Assembly (NCBI RefSeq): GCF_000717645.1
Contig: NZ_JNZZ01000029.1
Location: 13,766 to 77,765, forward strand
Length of the DNA: 64,000 nucleotides
Direction: 5' to 3'
Origin: Streptomyces californicus
GTDB lineage: Bacteria; Actinomycetota; Actinomycetes; Streptomycetales; Streptomycetaceae
Shown: one piece after another, positions 62,001-64,000 of the stretch
Layout of the letters: the number at the start of each line of letters is the position of its first letter
Numbering within the stretch: position 1 is the stretch's first letter
Notes under the pieces: model-generated
The model's database searches: none
Told to the model about the DNA's origin: nothing
The model's input: only the letters and a program-made list of their open reading frames with translations
Program-made: the position numbers and the translations under genes

Positions 62001-64000
62001 GAGGCGACGAACCGCAGGGCCGTGGCGGCCGGTACGGAGACGCGGCTGACCGGGCGGCCGTGCATCAGGCGGCCGATCCACGAGCGGACCTGCTGCGCCA
62101 CGTCTCCTTCCAGGCCGGACAGGTTGAGCAGGCCGGCCTGGAAGAGGGCGCCGGGGATGTTGGCGGGCCACTGCCACACGGTCTGGGAGCGGACGGTGGC
62201 GGTGATGCGGTAGTCGACGGCGAAGTCGGCGACGCTGCCCGACCGGGTCCAGAAGCGGTCCTCCGTCGCCACTTCGGAGCGTGCCGTACGGGCCCGGGTC
62301 TCGGCCGCCGCCAGGGAGGGTCCCGCGCGGTCCGTCCACCCGGTCGCGCCGGGGCGCGGGTAGCGGGAGACCGGGTTGACCGTGCCCTGGCGGGTGGTGG
62401 TGGTCCCGGTGGTGGTGGCCCTGGACTGCGGGGTGTGGGTGTCGACGTGTTCGAGGCCGGTGCCCGCGCCCGCCCGGCGCCCGCGCAGACCGCGCAGTGC
62501 GGGCGTCTGGAGCATCGGTTCGGCGGTCAGGCTGACCTCGACCAGGCGGGCCCCGCCGTAGGCGACGTGGAGGAAGTAGAAGCGCGCCTTTCCGCCGGGG
62601 CCCCGCCCGGGCAGGCCGCGCAGGGCTGCGGGCTCGGTGATCCGGGCGACCTCGGTGGCCACGCCCGGCAGGTGGGAGGCGTGACCGGGCCGGGTGACGC
62701 CGGGCGCCTCGTTCTCCACCAGGGTGGTCAGTTCGTGGCGCATCCGGTCGCGGCGCTCGCGGCGGTTGGTCGTGTCGTCGAGCTGCGTGACCGACATGAC
62801 GGTCGCCTTGCCCAGCTGGCGGGTCCGGGCGTACCGGTCGGGCAGCGGTACGTCGAGCGGGTTCAGGGTCGGCGCGGGGATGCCCGGCATGCCCTGGAAC
62901 CAGGCCGCGAGCTGGGCCACGGCCTGGGCGGGGGCCAGGTACGTGACGGCGCGCGGCAGATCGATGGCGACCGTGACCGGGGCGTAGGGGCCGAGGCCGA
63001 CGGTGTTCCCGGCGACGTTGCGCACGCCCCAGCGGACGGTCAGCAGCAGCGTCAGGTCGTTGCCGATCCAGAGGGTGTCGCCGCTGAACTCCGTCGCGTG
63101 GGTGATCTTCGTGCCGGAGCCGACGGTGGCGGTGGCGTCGGTGCGGCGGGACTGGGAGTAGCGGCCGCCCGGGTTGGCCTGGTGGACCAGCAGGTCGGGC
63201 GGGGTCGGGGCCGCCTGCAACCCCGTGAACTGGAGGTTGCCCTGGTGGGTGACGCCGACGCCGCGCTGCCGCCCTGAGGTGTCCCCGCTGAGGACGTCCT
63301 GCTCCGAGTAGAGCGATTCGGAGCCGAGGTTCTGGGGATTGGAGAGGTAGCCGGTGACCTCCAGCATCATGACCTGGTCGGCCGCCATGCCGGGCAGCGT
63401 CAGCCCTTCCACGATGTAGGCGCCGCCGAGGATCTGCGGGGCCCGGGAGATGAGCTGGCCGGGCCGGATCGCGTCCTGCCGCGCTTCGGCCGCCAGAGTG
63501 CCCCGGTCGTTGAGCGAGGCGCCCGCCACGGCGACGGAGGTCCACTTGTAGGTGGCGGCCGCGCCGTCCGTGGACGTCCTGGCCGCCCAGATCACCGGCG
63601 TGGCGGCCCAGTTGACGGCCGAGCCGGCCCGGTTCACGGCGCTGGACAGGCTCGCCGGGAGCGCCTGCTTCATGGCGTTGCCCCGCCGGGCGGTCTCCGT
63701 GGCCAGCCCGGACAGCGTCGCGGAGGCGCGGTGGACGGCCCGCCCGACGCGGCCCCGGCCCGGACCGCCCGGGTAGGTGCCCGCGACGATCTGGCGCAGG
63801 GCGGCCATCAGCGCGGTGGTGCCCCGGAAGGTGTCGACGATGGCGCCTTCCGGGAGCCTGGTCAGGCCGGGCAGCGGGCGGCCCCGCTCGTCCACCAGGC
63901 CGAGGCGCCGCTGGTCGTCGGTGGGGCCGCCGTCGGTGACGGGCCGCCGGATCACATGCCCCGGCGCGGCCGGGGGCGCGGGGGCCGGGGCGGGCAGGGG
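41057..64000 (-). CDS. Giant multi-domain 'lonely Cys'-type protein, N-terminus outside the window
   Basis: The frame is open to the right edge: 7,647 residues are visible and the start is not. Numbering from the first visible residue: residues 1 to ~1060 are beta-rich and unassigned; ~1065-1320 is a coiled coil; H1577 starts HEFAHAVH, a zinc-metallopeptidase pattern, with DEFEYFAQ about 55 residues later as in anthrax lethal factor-like peptidases. Two papain-like Tox-PL domains have Cys/His/Asp at 1761/1838/1855 and 4572/4649/4666. Four ~800-residue modules contain H3099/C3146, H3941/C3988, H5892/C5939 and H6697/C6744. The C-terminus (~7270-7480) resembles a degraded OTU peptidase. No frameshift was seen. 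Export by type VII secretion and an effector or surface role are inferred from the neighbours. Confidence 0.85.
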   Translation of the reverse strand, partial: PLPAPAPAPPAAPGHVIRRPVTDGGPTDDQRRLGLVDERGRPLPGLTRLPEGAIVDTFRGTTALMAALRQIVAGTYPGGPGRGRVGRAVHRASATLSGLATETARRGNAMKQALPASLSSAVNRAGSAVNWAATPVIWAARTSTDGAAATYKWTSVAVAGASLNDRGTLAAEARQDAIRPGQLISRAPQILGGAYIVEGLTLPGMAADQVMMLEVTGYLSNPQNLGSESLYSEQDVLSGDTSGRQRGVGVTHQGNLQFTGLQAAPTPPDLLVHQANPGGRYSQSRRTDATATVGSGTKITHATEFSGDTLWIGNDLTLLLTVRWGVRNVAGNTVGLGPYAPVTVAIDLPRAVTYLAPAQAVAQLAAWFQGMPGIPAPTLNPLDVPLPDRYARTRQLGKATVMSVTQLDDTTNRRERRDRMRHELTTLVENEAPGVTRPGHASHLPGVATEVARITEPAALRGLPGRGPGGKARFYFLHVAYGGARLVEVSLTAEPMLQTPALRGLRGRRAGAGTGLEHVDTHTPQSRATTTGTTTTRQGTVNPVSRYPRPGATGWTDRAGPSLAAAETRARTARSEVATEDRFWTRSGSVADFAVDYRITATVRSQTVWQWPANIPGALFQAGLLNLSGLEGDVAQQVRSWIGRLMHGRPVSRVSVPAATALRFVASEADRPKRHEGPRAPALLGGDPLLLTAADAAAQGTTPFPQGVGLETTGPTPVYDYNAAPQLMRALHDVDPRMAAAWGLPANASAEAVAARLAELVQAGEITLDPSRTAAGLTDVMPGSWPVESPGTAPSLRISLHNPRPVTEAGDVAIDRVRRQNRTSAIASSAAGSFVLNQQGSYSLANGNRQVLGVTFPLAAQQPHALSSGGNASAFSFSRLRTGATSDPADRRIPRTYETLVDTVIEVNGPDGVRYVTGSSTTRLWERDVLGFGVTPARPGPRIYDLPAILADQDADDLHDWAQHPVTDLPDVLADAIHEQDASAELWLALGPDPDGTRLARALFVGSLTAARAGKPVELVIRTGRELRIWPFAADGSLTDTTAATDEAWQNVADTIGVHLDAVRAEAAARYREERLTRRQPGALTALDTADRAVDTAATAHRDADRAHTDARRAAATVRTELTTLRGRITAARAEITRLDTEAREARTRYDDTADEERGLHARWQRARAEVARLEEAVAASPDADPASPDGRDALAAAVEQAAALQEQGRALHQRREDDLDTAETSREEAQEIRTGLERALARETTLAGNLRRAETAVTGAARALRQAETALRRATGARDAIQDQVDGIEAELIDVRDELTEQARRHAQAWEDLPGLTEALDTGRRAEGLGDGPSLRGTVSSAPARPTRAGRLRGQPLPAPPPETTATDTTATAPGTTATATATATATAPPPAATPAPAPRRDLPAAERAELAAGLAAMTEDERTSRLLSLSSADREALAADRALTAELRRTLPADAFARTAALLMVDVPPGTDLPVSAGIEARAQVARMLRSPAVAERLLNEGARLIVVPKDTATTSLDPFSALRGESDEDARSYDILRGVEAGGLVAVGEENLLGDTTAVPGSGMYADGYSAATHEFAHAVHRHGLTDEQRRLITEAYHDKVLAGAFGAWPDGPLYDATGTRRNYSARDEFEYFAQLTNAYLGTNTGTDPYTGHPRNNGAAWVRRNDPKLLPLLRELYGPDPKAVHQWGANPRAEEDTWAAFRALWDENGGAYEPQPHAPVPAPPAPPRTAPLSRPRLTATARRIAGTTPRRGHTERRCLALLGALRDALYPGGVRPAATVDDTALATATPASALVPGPGWSPVGSWEAVARTVAAQGPGAAAFVLARRQGEALGHAWAAYHLGGFDGVMWLDLSARDGRQLSTAPPPVAASEARAMVVSPRGQAVEGALPAFAASASTPHALLDAATARAYGAIGLEIERRLVFVISGLGDVPAKQILATAPGFSIVTDHASVTRTADGRLHLTFPPIAPGDPRPQQFGYLIGEIVVEPMAVLPGERRQSPEETLERLARVERALDGRDQPGAAPQISLADLLPAEDGWTVTDLGGKTLVGQTPVRTNRAYVQPTTGFPALGLSLLQDRVVDRLPKGAIGAVEASGREFGMRATAEFVRAFTGRTDVPDVVVPFLAPIPDVDDLWGYLRFAYAHTVARPTGVILNQGPAAFMVKNGLAVASRPALDRVLRALRPRSRSFLDRRHDDISAGLAATLGRLLELYRRTITPDKPLFPGYFDATIGDVPSAREHTTSVLTGRTSDGRTVTQKQTVDMDDDRYPTLDTDDGRLDIPLILTELRHFAYDGEQLMTPEQIRRAVAELSELSREAYRRALAQRAPLPDDVLAESLNRILDNEAVRALAPFVQMVLMAGLPQLSGPTRRLMTVGESQRIAHALGAYALGAPLPADHPLHRALRTAVQEAADAVDTLPPGPRARIVPMITAARGALEILADPERTPPPLEWVSELVALDGSRVLLDRVLVVRHRAADGTPLGTSSRPDQEWQDVRRQTYGLLPEVVGFTYVRPGPVTLESPVQNLPFHDAYLVGLRGGPDAAALALSDGSDAVVDYARIVDFLFAFDGHLTALALDRPVVVAGADLAGPPSADPLETPLAGQQLANGLDRWIWTTGSGIEPVLAPGDGPTGPRWQLAEGDWWAGFRPEPTTPELARWAERITGDRGRAPDVLRWVRAIRLVYGPTVDDQGAVLATLLDGFWALERSRAANGFTNPLTWSDLRTMVSAFFTANGQAEPALPTALPFLLLSAAGAVGTTLELPAAIAPQHHSVRAWGTPAAGGVVEDVTDRDEEMSLFAPPPTSAPAAPVPSAPAAATAPTPATDAFGGPTDPVLDPKTRINGPSGTTQGRNWTRAKISRVLPGTLRTIEKRPGTAPKVVSTGPAPWPDTAYVVTADGEDGRVLLPDDRELGPEAVAAALAADPELAKLPKDVPVVLAVPYTGDRYQQTLQAVADRLGRTVWGPSGGVRAVADGPDDHVLALLDDDADAPVSAWVAAEPSTAIGSYLDRTWTALDGTVFRDSDVLTVPLTDENHRHFGRLAVERKDGLRRRAQRMRRFHKLRELSHRLPVGTDAGTENEPVASEPVTTDAAVHVYAGHGEPGRMHLPLRDGRTVWLSKADAAAYIAGLPEVRNLPRGHRMHLEVCWSSSDGDPRRQYPYLGETPHVDDPLDDVPLDQLVANLTRRETDGSLRQTGFNDTHRIALASATGRRGGRVLRRPEPLGPALDALARDFGLHRGPDPVSPETRQTMLRLLRAVRTVFGTTFEDYRGGPDGRFERVMKGIVALERMRANDGTISHLTPFRLDMLDFFVQEHTGRAPDKRGYVELLDFAAERIADDANARLTDAVPAPSLRIALKQLADKGEQMIRHVQSLPASAPFTPRLVASTLWATTRAARLLRGLTPAAQEAMGRKVLHLDASTVWDQSRQEPLWALLTKAIAEGVDAGDQDVMAAYHLAESGAFAPSAVLRQGANVQGVNWSGTAMPAGVDWGTVRQMTFGPNGSTIGSVRPAWTGPHKPMPVLNVVEIDGAGRIVLHLPGRAPLPVSENEFLALLERDPGLRTLPLKHPVLFLTTGPGTLSPGLVRRFSENTGRPAYRYSAPMMLSSGDPATPLGILALTDPATRAPGAWTRSARQANAPAAASGTGDLIVFSPSDEKTGALPDIGSLSVGEQGRPPAGSLLSPATLMTNASGAPRGRNLTDEKVRQLRIGRVRVYEAEAGAPPKEKAGEDRAAPWGDSAYVVWGESAPDGVRFPDGRTLDAEQLAAELAADPELAKLPKDVPVVLVVPHLANERYLAYLRAVANLLERPVWAPSGDGRLVRNKKREHVPALIDHGPDQPLGSWVPFRPTKKAAPAPDRVWTALDGTVFRDSDVLTRPLVSDRDERFGRMSHGDDARSREELMRSYQRARKLVHLMASGSRTALISEETRTPDPASYVYVAHGLPGGLQLALRDGRTVWLGAEDGGQYIGGLPEVAELPEGHRMKLEVCWSDAAGNPTQPQLDNRPAPAVQDPLDEVSLAQHTANVSRRVTEGSLMSSGFDTDAHILHDAPGGVAGRRRRVVPEPLPHELDEMARTAGLHTGEGEASPEVRATTLRLVRALRIVFGPETEQDKPAHARLLRGIGAMETLRANDKALSRFTPFRMELWTFIAQRVGAAGKAPGPDDYRKVLDLAAGLLAKKPEAPLGEAIGDPAIQHAIRQITQFGAALVRNVLRQPEQAPVTQRVVTRAFWAMAGAAQQMAGRDDAFTEKLGRRVLHVFPDEEWTRAHKQQLYVLTAQAIAAELDPADYFTLSAFHLASTGAFGPAQQLRSGEGFQGFNWSGAPAPGGIDLRAVGRQDTDGDGASLQHFRAPWTAEGEPAEAMVAWTDTDADGFVVLHLPGKRPLRVADREFLALLDLAPPLRTAALGIPVLFVLSGAGSGEGRAAALSEAFSNRTARNGWSFSGALTVAPTTSAAPPTGTTATTPPAPLRLIGRPGASGQQGVWRKAWLQGLNSSVLAPAPYGDALFSSPRPPARPTSVPGTAPATTALTAPRSLTGAAITTAPPLDRAALTALVRRVTGREPLRAPTVERCLVLLGALRAELYPQGVRPARTVDDTAVGVPATESSLVMGPGWRKVRSWDAVAGAVTAQGPGTVALVLAHRQGTRPGHAWAAYHLGGRGGVVWVDLSAGHGRQVSLLPPAVAASDARAVVVGPGGQALEHALPAFAPSSSTAHAALDAPVEPGYGAIGLEVEERRDLFLDLPGRLTSTLVLAHGPGITLVTDSRGFWMTEDGLLHVNEPQVPPGQPRPVRRNFAIGEFVLDPMAVLPGERRQTQEEGMAQLQRARAAGRLPDERQVAVPLTEMLGPLGGWTFTEDGLKAKVNPAPEGFDWTAYGQLTLGYPTVGLRELQDIAHRRLTVPKFETAIAGARSFGQLLTTTYANDLLGTPVVESHIAPFLSAIPEVDEVWGYGWLGFQNVVAAPIGDVFDNARPPGADPELIKNLLPAASRNALDRILRALRPRTRTFLNEHHDQLSADAARQLSLLLDFFRQRLTPHLPADPAFFDTAGTEVPTPREHWTAVLTGRTSQGEPVSQRYAVGMDDGDYPVLDTDDGRLLVPLVLAELRHFGYTGQFMTPEEIQRAVTELSALGRAAYERALRSRAPLPEDVLRESVRRIVANPVVRDVAGFLMVAARAGIPQVGGATRRPLTEWDSQAVALALGEYALGRPLHEDHPAYQALRTALTEAYALLPNIPPGGQAKARGFFDAAHRALAVLADPAQTPPVMRWYAEVVAMDGARVLLDRVMVIRHRDAQDLPVGTSSLPLHAWQDGLRQHYGLLPQVTGYTQVRPGPVPLESPVRALPFENGYVVGLRGGPGGALLALADGTDAAIDYARVVDFLYAVDGDLTALAPERPVVVTGADLAGPPPFDPLDTPVAGQQLANGLDRWIWTPGGGAEAFLVPADQLGGVRWQLAEGDWWAGFRPELSTAELGRWAERITGDRGRAPDVRRWVRAVRLVYGPLLENDATAFEALLRGFRALEHTRAANGVTTPLTWSDLRTAVGAYFTANGQAEPPLPVALQFLLLSAAGSAGVDLELSGMTIAPLHHSPRAWDRASAGPDFFAPAGTAPALPQTAPAQPPATGAFTGPDDPLLAADTLLTGPAGTAQGRNWTGRKATRVLPGKLRTIESRPGAAPKVVATESAPWPDTAYVVTADGESGRVRAKDGRVLDAEAVADALAADPELAKLPKDVPVVLAVPYTGDRYLETLRAVADRLGRTVWGPSGAVRIAPDGTGDAHVLVTMDADPDAPVGVWVSVAPSPATGPHEDRTWTALDGTVFRDSDVVTRPLADDNHQRFGRIAVHQGDALRRRERNFRALRRMRRLVHWTPAGNRAHETASEPVSMDAAVYAYAGHGEPGRMQLPLRDGRTVWLGKHDAAAYIAGLREVRELPPGHRMHLEVCWSSSDGDPTRPQPSFAPVPHVDDPLGDVPLDQLVANLTRLDTEGSTRMTGMDDSRRFIMGAADGGRGRRVLRRPEPLADELDRLAVVAGLHRTPGDVPPETREATLRLVRALRTVFGDAVEDDRTTPGGRYERALSSIGALERLRANDPELASFTPFRADMLDFLVREHTGRAPDRAGYQALLDHAAARVAADPDARLTDAVPSPALRITLTQLADAGEQMIRHVQSLPPQAAFTPRHVASTLWATARAAQLFRPMSADAREAMGRKVLHLDPATTWNRNLQQGVWAVTAKAIAQGMDATDHDLLAAFHLAESGAFGPAALLRQGPNIQGVNWSGTPAPAGIDWSTLHRPDGAAVHRLTPEWTGPGTPMPLLNVVEVDASGTPVLHLPGRAPVPVPENEFLALLDLAPALRTIPLGSPVLFLTTGPGALSPELVQRFSQRTGRPAHGYSAPMALTAPGPQAPLDIIVLPDPATNAPGHWTAATRQSTAATTSGESRPAFFGPPPSADPFQDPATVLRDDAGKAIGRDLTGAWTDRARIDRVREAVDGQAAGEPDQPAPWGAEAYLVGDRALDARGLTPEAFAEKLAGDPELAALPSHVPVVLAIPYAGAQYLDLVRAVAARLGRRVWAPSGDGRLRHDSALQARIPTMAVHDTAGWHGDWVPFDAPAVPAPYEDRQWTSVDGRTFRDSDVATRPLVFDRRERYGRVSVGDDLDQRERMLRGLFHRRQRIHYAATTLGDQVVGTEPYTLDPAVYTYYGHGYPGTLEIVLRDGSTVMLTAADGGRYIGGLREVRELPPGHRIGLQVCYAASPGHPLDQPQEGRPVRPVEDPLDEVSLIQHTANVSRLDVEGPTQTAGLDDDSFMLEDTPGGVVGRVVRVRPEPTEAELNRLAVIAGLHGDPDTVPPEVRTTVLRLVRALRLVFDHAVEDDRWVPGGRYEGALKGIAALETLRANDPGLRRFTPFRMELWTFLARRVGGDAPGPDAYRDVLDAARQLVAQRPDSTLSGMLPDTALTYAVDELSGTQGEELARDAVGLPEPVTLRPKDIARAFWAMVAGVDLVLYRLDPAQQESLGRRALHLADTDAWDEGTAADLTFLAVRAHARQIDITDPHQLAAHHLRERGALRQILTDGTSPVGYNWSGRPAPNGVESDQWYARVKAGNDVLTLPHPAQWRSTEPGGDSLVIWTGTRPDDGGIVIHLPGHAPVPVPDEELWALLDLAPLVTDAGVDVPVVFPMGGFTAGDTRRTQPFTDRTGRSAFGYSGPLDLVEDDPFDPLRITALREKKLGQWIRTVWRPRPAPGAAPGTPGTAAKTGPSPSVTERADAAGPPRTGAPEEPAGLPQSAKAALPDDAYGALRDGVSVLREGFRRVGPDTVLLDGAPLTLREAPGEGERTVDTLLFAVRPVAGGTPAGAVTGTAAEFRAWLEGMVTAEDVTGQDVPSLEADRTLPLDLLDRIGASLSVSVRTEAMLLGDRIPASRVELTPVQRLRVLLADPSYGAGTTALPMGPLAAAAARGLGVTVAVVGPDDEVTYHGGHGDGGPAALLALAGDRHLAGVPDSSSAEASDAPGRGAADASPTPGQGTADAPETPGGPLADDAARLDQVVEALSSVPASVLRPAPAGPGETAPPVPARPGPQDPEADAWARRHRAVLDDALRLLTALGPESPPRAGPLTAARLEPLVNAWFRAREQDPSGSLTDRIRRILDDIRA
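42310..44680 (-). repeat. Cys module A4
   Basis: It begins with GRDLT (near 44605) and contains RTFRDSDVATRPL, YYGHGYPG with His at 43910-43912, LQVCYAASPG with Cys at 43769-43771, and later YNWSGRPAPNG. It is the most diverged copy, but keeps the 47-residue His-Cys spacing. It shares DEVSLxQHTANVSR and PGGV with A2, not with A1 or A3. Confidence 0.8.
44680..47140 (-). repeat. Cys module A3
   Basis: It begins with GRNWT (near 47060) and contains GTVFRDSDVVTRPL, YAGHGEPG with His at 46325-46327, LEVCWSSSDGDP with Cys at 46184-46186, and VNWSGTPAPAG. It is nearly identical to A1 in these blocks, also at the DNA level around the Cys codon. Confidence 0.85.
50003..50287 (-). other. Papain-like (Tox-PL) domain 2 of the giant protein, catalytic core
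   Basis: Cys codon 50285-50287 (ERCLVLLGALRAELYP), His codon 50054-50056 (GHAWAAYHLGG) and Asp codon 50003-50005 (VWVDLSAGHG) give the order C-77-H-17-D, as in glutamine deamidase and transglutaminase-like toxin domains. Confidence 0.72.
50560..52985 (-). repeat. Cys module A2
   Basis: It begins with GRNLT (near 52905) and contains GTVFRDSDVLTRPL, YVAHGLPGGLQL with His at 52178-52180, LEVCWSDAAGNP with Cys at 52037-52039, and FNWSGAPAPGG. Confidence 0.82.
53010..55525 (-). repeat. Cys module A1
   Basis: It begins with GRNWT (near 55445) and contains GTVFRDSDVLTVPL, YAGHGEPGRMHL with His at 54704-54706, LEVCWSSSDGDP with Cys at 54563-54565, and VNWSGTAMPAG. It follows the linker domain of superunit 1. 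Confidence 0.85.
58436..58720 (-). other. Papain-like (Tox-PL) domain 1 of the giant protein, catalytic core
   Basis: Cys codon 58718-58720 (RRCLALLGALRDALYP), His codon 58487-58489 (GHAWAAYHLGG) and Asp codon 58436-58438 (VMWLDLSARDG). The spacing C-77-H-17-D is identical to domain 2. Confidence 0.72.
59080..59480 (-). other. HExxH metallopeptidase-like segment of the giant protein
   Basis: HEFAHAVH (codons 59249-59272) supplies two zinc-binding His and the catalytic Glu, with a third His three residues on. DEFEYFAQ about 55 residues later has Glu residues in the position of the third zinc ligand of ATLF-type peptidases, followed by the typical aromatic pattern NAYLG. The peptidase would be flanked by the coiled coil and Tox-PL domain 1. 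Confidence 0.65.
60040..60810 (-). other. Coiled-coil region of the giant protein
   Basis: About 255 residues dominated by Ala, Arg, Glu, Asp and Leu with heptad spacing (for example LRGRITAARAEITRLDTEAR and QRARAEVARLEEAV) and no prolines except in one short Asp/Pro break. It probably forms a long helical stalk between the N-terminal region and the enzyme-like domains. Confidence 0.75.

Noticed and set aside
41534-63277. A 7,247-codon open frame on the plus strand opposite the giant gene
   Set aside because: Its product is a monotonous Arg/Gly/Val/His/Gln sequence with no motifs, while the minus-strand frame has repeated catalytic motifs. Long antisense frames are expected where third positions are almost all G or C.
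63953-63955. GTG at 63955 as the start of the giant gene
   Set aside because: The same frame continues open through all 15 codons to the window edge (Pro/Ala-rich), and no ribosome-binding site precedes the GTG. The true start is outside the window.

Overview
This 64 kb window is high-GC actinobacterial DNA, almost certainly from a Streptomyces chromosome. The G+C-saturated third codon positions, the GTG starts, the very long spurious antisense frames and the gene order ter genes / peroxiredoxin / DUF3052 / aceE all fit (the order is recalled from Streptomyces chromosomes, not searched). No rRNA, tRNA, insertion sequence or CRISPR array was seen.

Region 1 (1-8940) is a tellurium/stress (Ter) locus. 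A leftward operon encodes a CitE/HpcH-like lyase, a large phosphoribosyltransferase with StiP/TRSP and PELOTA-like parts, and a HAD phosphatase cut by the window edge. Next to it lie a divergent TerD paralogue with a YGYP-repeat tail, a TerA/TerD-like protein, a DUF475 (TerC-like) membrane protein and two canonical TerD proteins separated by a perfect 21-bp-arm hairpin.

Region 2 (8976-13376) holds a one-domain peroxiredoxin, a DUF3052 protein and aceE, the pyruvate dehydrogenase E1. Region 3 (13388-23910) contains a secreted I36-type inhibitor, a DHA2 drug exporter with its divergent TetR regulator, two paralogous DUF1023 alpha/beta hydrolases (the second coupled to a membrane acyltransferase), a DUF4429/SHOCT protein and a NarL-type two-component pair.

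Region 4 (23919-33937) is metabolic and regulatory: a MerR regulator and aldo/keto reductase under a textbook 19-bp-spacer MerR promoter, an Asp-rich exported peptide overlapping an OmpR-type two-component system, an ArsR-like regulator divergent from a second aldo/keto reductase, an SLC13 transporter coupled to a glycerate kinase, and a serine hydrolase.

Region 5 (33964-64000) is the most unusual part. A leftward set of genes is headed by one open frame that runs off the right edge and encodes at least 7,647 residues. It carries a coiled coil, an HExxH metallopeptidase-like segment, two papain-like (Tox-PL) Cys-His-Asp domains and four copies of a module with one conserved Cys (I believe the 'lonely Cys' family). 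In all four copies that Cys lies exactly 47 residues after a conserved His. A unit of about 8.4 kb (Tox-PL plus linker plus two modules) is present twice in tandem. Downstream are two paralogous type VII secretion-associated proteins, a 1,194-residue proline-rich protein ending in an ADP-ribosyltransferase-like domain, and a membrane-anchored ricin-type lectin. I read this as a giant secreted or surface multi-effector system associated with type VII secretion; that function is inference.
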